A stretch of 64,000 bases of DNA from Amaranthus tricolor. Its lineage: Eukaryota; Streptophyta; Magnoliopsida; Caryophyllales; Amaranthaceae. This document shows, piece after piece, positions 60,721 through 64,000 of this stretch. The stretch spans positions 37,865,813 through 37,929,812 of the forward strand of contig NC_080047.1 of assembly GCF_026212465.1 (NCBI RefSeq), in the 5' to 3' direction. Under the pieces are notes generated by a model. That model ran no database searches. It was given only the letters and a program-made list of their open reading frames with translations, and was not told where the DNA came from. Every line of letters starts with the position of its first letter. The first letter of the stretch is position 1. The translations under genes and the position numbers were made by a program.

Positions 60721-60786
<66 letters not shown>
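60721..60786. repeat. TA dinucleotide microsatellite, 33 units
   Basis: Pure TA run without interruption for 66 bp, starting 148 bp upstream of the RABF1 start codon. Probably in the promoter or 5' UTR and likely length-variable. Confidence 0.95.
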
Positions 60787-60790
<4 letters not shown>

Positions 60791-60837
60791 ATGATATACT
60801 TTTCATGTTTAATTTGCCTTTTCTAATAAGTAATCAC

Positions 60838-61110
60838 TAACAAAAATTTATTCAATAAAAATTAATTTTGATCGGAAAAAATAAGTTGGAATCAATAAAA
60901 ATTCATTGCAGTATTAAATATAAGTTTCAATCAATAAAATTTGTTTTAATTAGTAAAACTCAATTATAATTTATAATTAAAAATTAGTTATGATTGGTAA
61001 AAATCAATTTTAATGGTTAAAATCAGTATCAATCATTAAAAATCAATTACAATTAGTAAAATTAATTTTCAATCAATAAAAATTAGTTAAATTAGATACA
61101 ATCAGTTGAA
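60838..61110. repeat. Degenerate AT-rich minisatellite
   Basis: Repeated words AATCAATAAAAATT, ATTAGTAAAA and ATTGGTAAAAATCAATT recur at intervals of roughly 25-30 bp. Units are strongly diverged, so the period is approximate. Confidence 0.5.
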
Positions 61111-61968
61111 CTAAATAAAATCTTAGTTTAATTTACTTTTTGCCCAATTTATCCTTGTGATATAGTTTTCTTAGATAAGAATAAGATCATGGGTTCAATT
61201 CTAATCTAGTTTTTTCCTTTCTTTAGCGGTTCAACCTAACCTATAATCGACGAAAAGTCAATAGTAATATTCATTTTTCACATAAGTATTATATTACAAA
61301 TAAAAAAATAGTAGATATCTTCTTTGTTTCATTATACTTATTATATTTTTCTTTTTAATTTGTTTTAAATTACTTGCTATATTATTATTTTTCGCAAAAA
61401 ATAATTATGCAAATGTATATTTTGCTCCCACTTTTTCTTATCATATACCTCATCAACTTTTATATTCATCTTTTTCAAGGTTAGAATTGGACTTTTTAAT
61501 ATAAAGATAGGAAAATGATATATAAGAAAGAATGATTCTAAATTATTTTTGTTTTGAAAACATAAGAATTTAGTTATACTTTATTAGTTTACCATTTATT
61601 CTTTCTTGAAAAGTTAAAATAACTATTTAAAATATTAATTTTTTTTTCAATTTCTAGATTAGATTCTCCTAAAAAGTTAAAATTATTGATAATAAAAAAT
61701 TTTGTTAATTTTTATGTACAACCCTAAGAATTGTAAATATCATTACCTTAGAGAATTGTAAATATCACGTTGATCATTGAGAGAATTGTGAGGATTAAGG
61801 CCTTGCATTCCTTAGGGGAATCAATGTCTTCTTCCAGGATAAGTAGTCAATCAAGATTACTTAGAAATCAAACCAATTGATCAAGAAACCTTCTTGTCTT
61901 GATCGCCTGTACAGTGTTCGTGAGAATAATGGTAATAAACGACATCTTCCGCTGCAAACTTGGTCCAA
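61111..61968. other. AT-rich spacer and 5' LTR end of the right-hand retrotransposon
   Basis: The LTR of the element at 61971 must end just before its primer site, but its left boundary cannot be fixed without the second LTR, which is outside the window. A short repeat AGAATTGTAAATATCA (61729, 61752) lies in this region. Confidence 0.4.
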
Positions 61969-61970
61969 CT

Positions 61971-61981
61971 TGGTATCAGAG
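61971..61981 (+). promoter_or_regulatory. Primer binding site of the right-hand Ty3/gypsy element
   Basis: TGGTATCAGAG matches the first 11 bases of the tRNA-iMet primer complement and then diverges (TCGTG). It marks the end of a 5' LTR to its left. Confidence 0.75.
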
Positions 61982-62553
61982 TCGTGTTCTGATAAAGGAC
62001 ACGAAGATAGGATACAAGGGAAGCAAGGTAATAGGCAATTTTGCGTTTCCTGAGAAAAGTAATCAGAAAATCAGGTATTGTACGCATTTTGTTTCAATTG
62101 GCGATCACAGGTATAAATTCAATTCTTCCTTGTTATTAATTTATGTGTTAAGGGTTGTAGTATTTGATTTATCATTATATGAATTTGATTGTGGAAAAGG
62201 ATTTCTGAAATCTAATTCTAATATCATTGCATGCGTATCAAATTGTTGTCTGGTGATCGAATTATTGAGTTTTCGCATAAATTGACTTATATCATTCAAT
62301 TCTTGATTGTTTTGATTGTGATCACTAATAGGAATTTAACAGCATTTGCTTACAAATTTCTAAACTTTACGTTTCCTTTTGAAAAATTTGGTATATACAA
62401 TCTGATTCTTGAAGATTGTTCTGTGAAATTAAGGTTTGGTATCTATATATTCATTGTTGTGTGCTGGGAGTTAGCTATTGGAAATTTTCTTGCAGGTTCT
62501 TGTTTGATTGTTTTCAAATCCGTGTGTTGTTTGTGTGTGAATCTTTGAAAAAG

Positions 62554-64000
62554 ATGAATGTGGATGAAAAATTAGAGACTCTTACCAATATAGTACAACA
62601 ATTAGCCTTGACAGTGGCCAACAATATGGGAAATCCAGGGGAAAGACCACAACAGTACCTTCAACACCATAGAACCAGTGAGGATAAAACCTTGAAAATT
62701 GATTTACCAAACTTTGATGGACACTCCCCAGACCCAGAGGTGTATTTAGATTGGGAGGCTAACATGGAAAGGTATTTTGACTTTAAGGAAACCACACCTG
62801 AACAACAGTTTAAACTAGCTAAGATTAAACTGACCAAGCTTGCTGCAGTATGGTTAGATGGAGTGCGGAAGCAAAGAAGGAGTGCAGAATCAGTACATGG
62901 AAAAAGTTAAGGAAACACTTAAGGAGGAAGTATGTTCCACGCAATTATAGGCAACAACTATGTATACAATGGGGAACATTGAGACAAAAGAATAGGACTG
63001 TGTCAGAGTATATTCAAGAATGGGAGCGGTTGTCTGTTGTTTGTGACACTAATGAAACTGAGGAGATGAAGGTTGGGAAATTCATAGGTGGTCTAAGGGA
63101 AGATTTGAGGAGAAAGTTAGAGTTGACCCCAAATCTTACCTTTAGCCTAGCTTGTAGCAATGCTCTTACCTTAGAGAAGTACTCCAAGAAGAAACCAAGC
63201 ATAGGCAGCACATATAGCAGACTAGTAAGGAATTATAACCCAAAAAATGCTGCAACACCAACACCCACTGTGACTCAGACCATTGCACCAGATAGGATTC
63301 CACCAATGACTGATATCACTAAGGACAGAAACCCCAGGGACTTGAAGGGGGTTGTTTGCTTTAAATGTCATGGACATGGTCACAGTAAGAATGAGTGTCC
63401 CAATGCTAGAGCCTTCATTGTGCAGGAGTGGGTAGAGATCAGAGAAGTAGGTAGACCTAGGGCCATGTTGGTTAGCAGGAACGGTAGGGAAGAGGTAGTT
63501 TGGCCTTCAACATCTAAGGAAGATCCTGATGGCTCATACTTTGTGAATGATGAAGGAGTCTTGGAGACTTTTGAGGGTACTGAGGACAGTGAGGAAGAAG
63601 GGGACAGAGAGGAAGTCTACCCTGAACCAGATATGCAAAATTTGTTGATTAGAAGGAACTTCCATGCTACCCCAAGGATCAAACCAAATGATCAAAGAGA
63701 AAACATATTCCAAACCAAATGCAAAATCAAGAGCAAAATTTGTGATTTAATCATAGATGGGGGAGTGAAACTAATTGTGTTAGTAAGGATCTAGTTCAAA
63801 CCTTGGACTTAGACACTAAACCACATCCACACCTTTATAAACTAAAGTGGTTGGATAGCAAAGCTAGTGGTTACGTGAAGAAGAGATGCTTGATTCAGTT
63901 TGCTATAGGAACATTCAAGGATAAAGTGCTTCGTGATGTGTTAGACATGACTGCCTGTCATGTGCTCTTAGGCAGACCCTGGCAGCATGACAGAAGGACC
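62554..64000 (+). pseudogene. Gag and start of pol of a second Ty3/gypsy element, frameshifted, cut by window edge
   Basis: ATG at 62554 opens Gag (DLPNFDGHSPDPEVYLDWE, the gag start of CRM/Galadriel-like chromoviruses). The frame shifts near 62870-62890 and continues (STWKKLRKHLRRKYVPRNY) to a CCHC zinc knuckle C-x2-C-x4-H-x4-C at 63357-63398, an acidic linker and the protease start LIIDGG at about 63745-63762. A second shift follows in the G run 63759-63763; further protease words (CHVLLGRPWQ) appear in the next frame up to the edge. Two shifts make this copy inactive unless they are sequencing errors. Clade is by resemblance of words only; RT and integrase are outside. Confidence 0.75.

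Noticed and set aside
60632..60826. ORF with a (Tyr-Ile)n run
   Set aside because: Translation of the TA microsatellite upstream of RABF1.

Overview
The window is nuclear DNA from a flowering plant, most likely a eudicot. The genes have many introns with GT..AG borders and plant-type AT-rich introns. The encoded families are plant ones (the RABF1/ARA6-type Rab5, the plant DYRK-like kinase, LIFEGUARD, p24 beta). The intergenic space is full of plant transposable elements. No species can be named from sequence reading alone.

Five host genes were reconstructed by splicing exons by eye. (1) 3479-12768, + strand: the 3' six exons of a DYRK-type protein kinase whose first exons lie left of the window. 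(2) 15232-24111, - strand: a complete four-exon LIFEGUARD/BI-1-like seven-TM protein (237 aa), with a 5.4 kb retrotransposon in intron 2. (3) 30543-36949, - strand: a complete four-exon p24 beta-subfamily cargo receptor (217 aa). (4) 47867-52257, + strand: a six-exon gene for a small secreted, probably GPI-anchored protein (215 aa) with two EGF-like modules. (5) 54508-60573, - strand: a complete eight-exon RABF1/ARA6 GTPase (200 aa), N-acylated rather than prenylated. They do not form a functional cluster. Three of them (p24, RABF1, LIFEGUARD) act in endomembranes, which looks coincidental.

The rest is largely mobile DNA. A very young Ty3/gypsy chromovirus (16407-21802) has near-identical LTRs, a 5-bp target duplication, a tRNA-iMet primer site and one 1573-codon gag-pol ORF ending in a chromodomain. 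Two families of foldback elements with palindromic internal structure are the most unusual content. One (26461-28225, 29530-30033, 52859-53329) has long terminal inverted repeats carrying short perfect palindromes, with a 9-bp target duplication at one copy. The other (24286-24922, 25809-26170, 37136-38581) has arms of trinucleotide microsatellite around a GC-rich hairpin; two copies sit about 180 bp upstream of start codons. A non-autonomous hAT element with an exact 8-bp duplication is nested in the first family. At 39360-46891 a decayed Ty1/copia element is interrupted by a 5'-truncated RTE-type LINE and by a 3-kb solo-LTR-like insertion. The right edge (61971-64000) is the start of a second, frameshifted Ty3/gypsy element. 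Stowaway-like MITEs, minisatellites and a long TA microsatellite fill much of the remainder.
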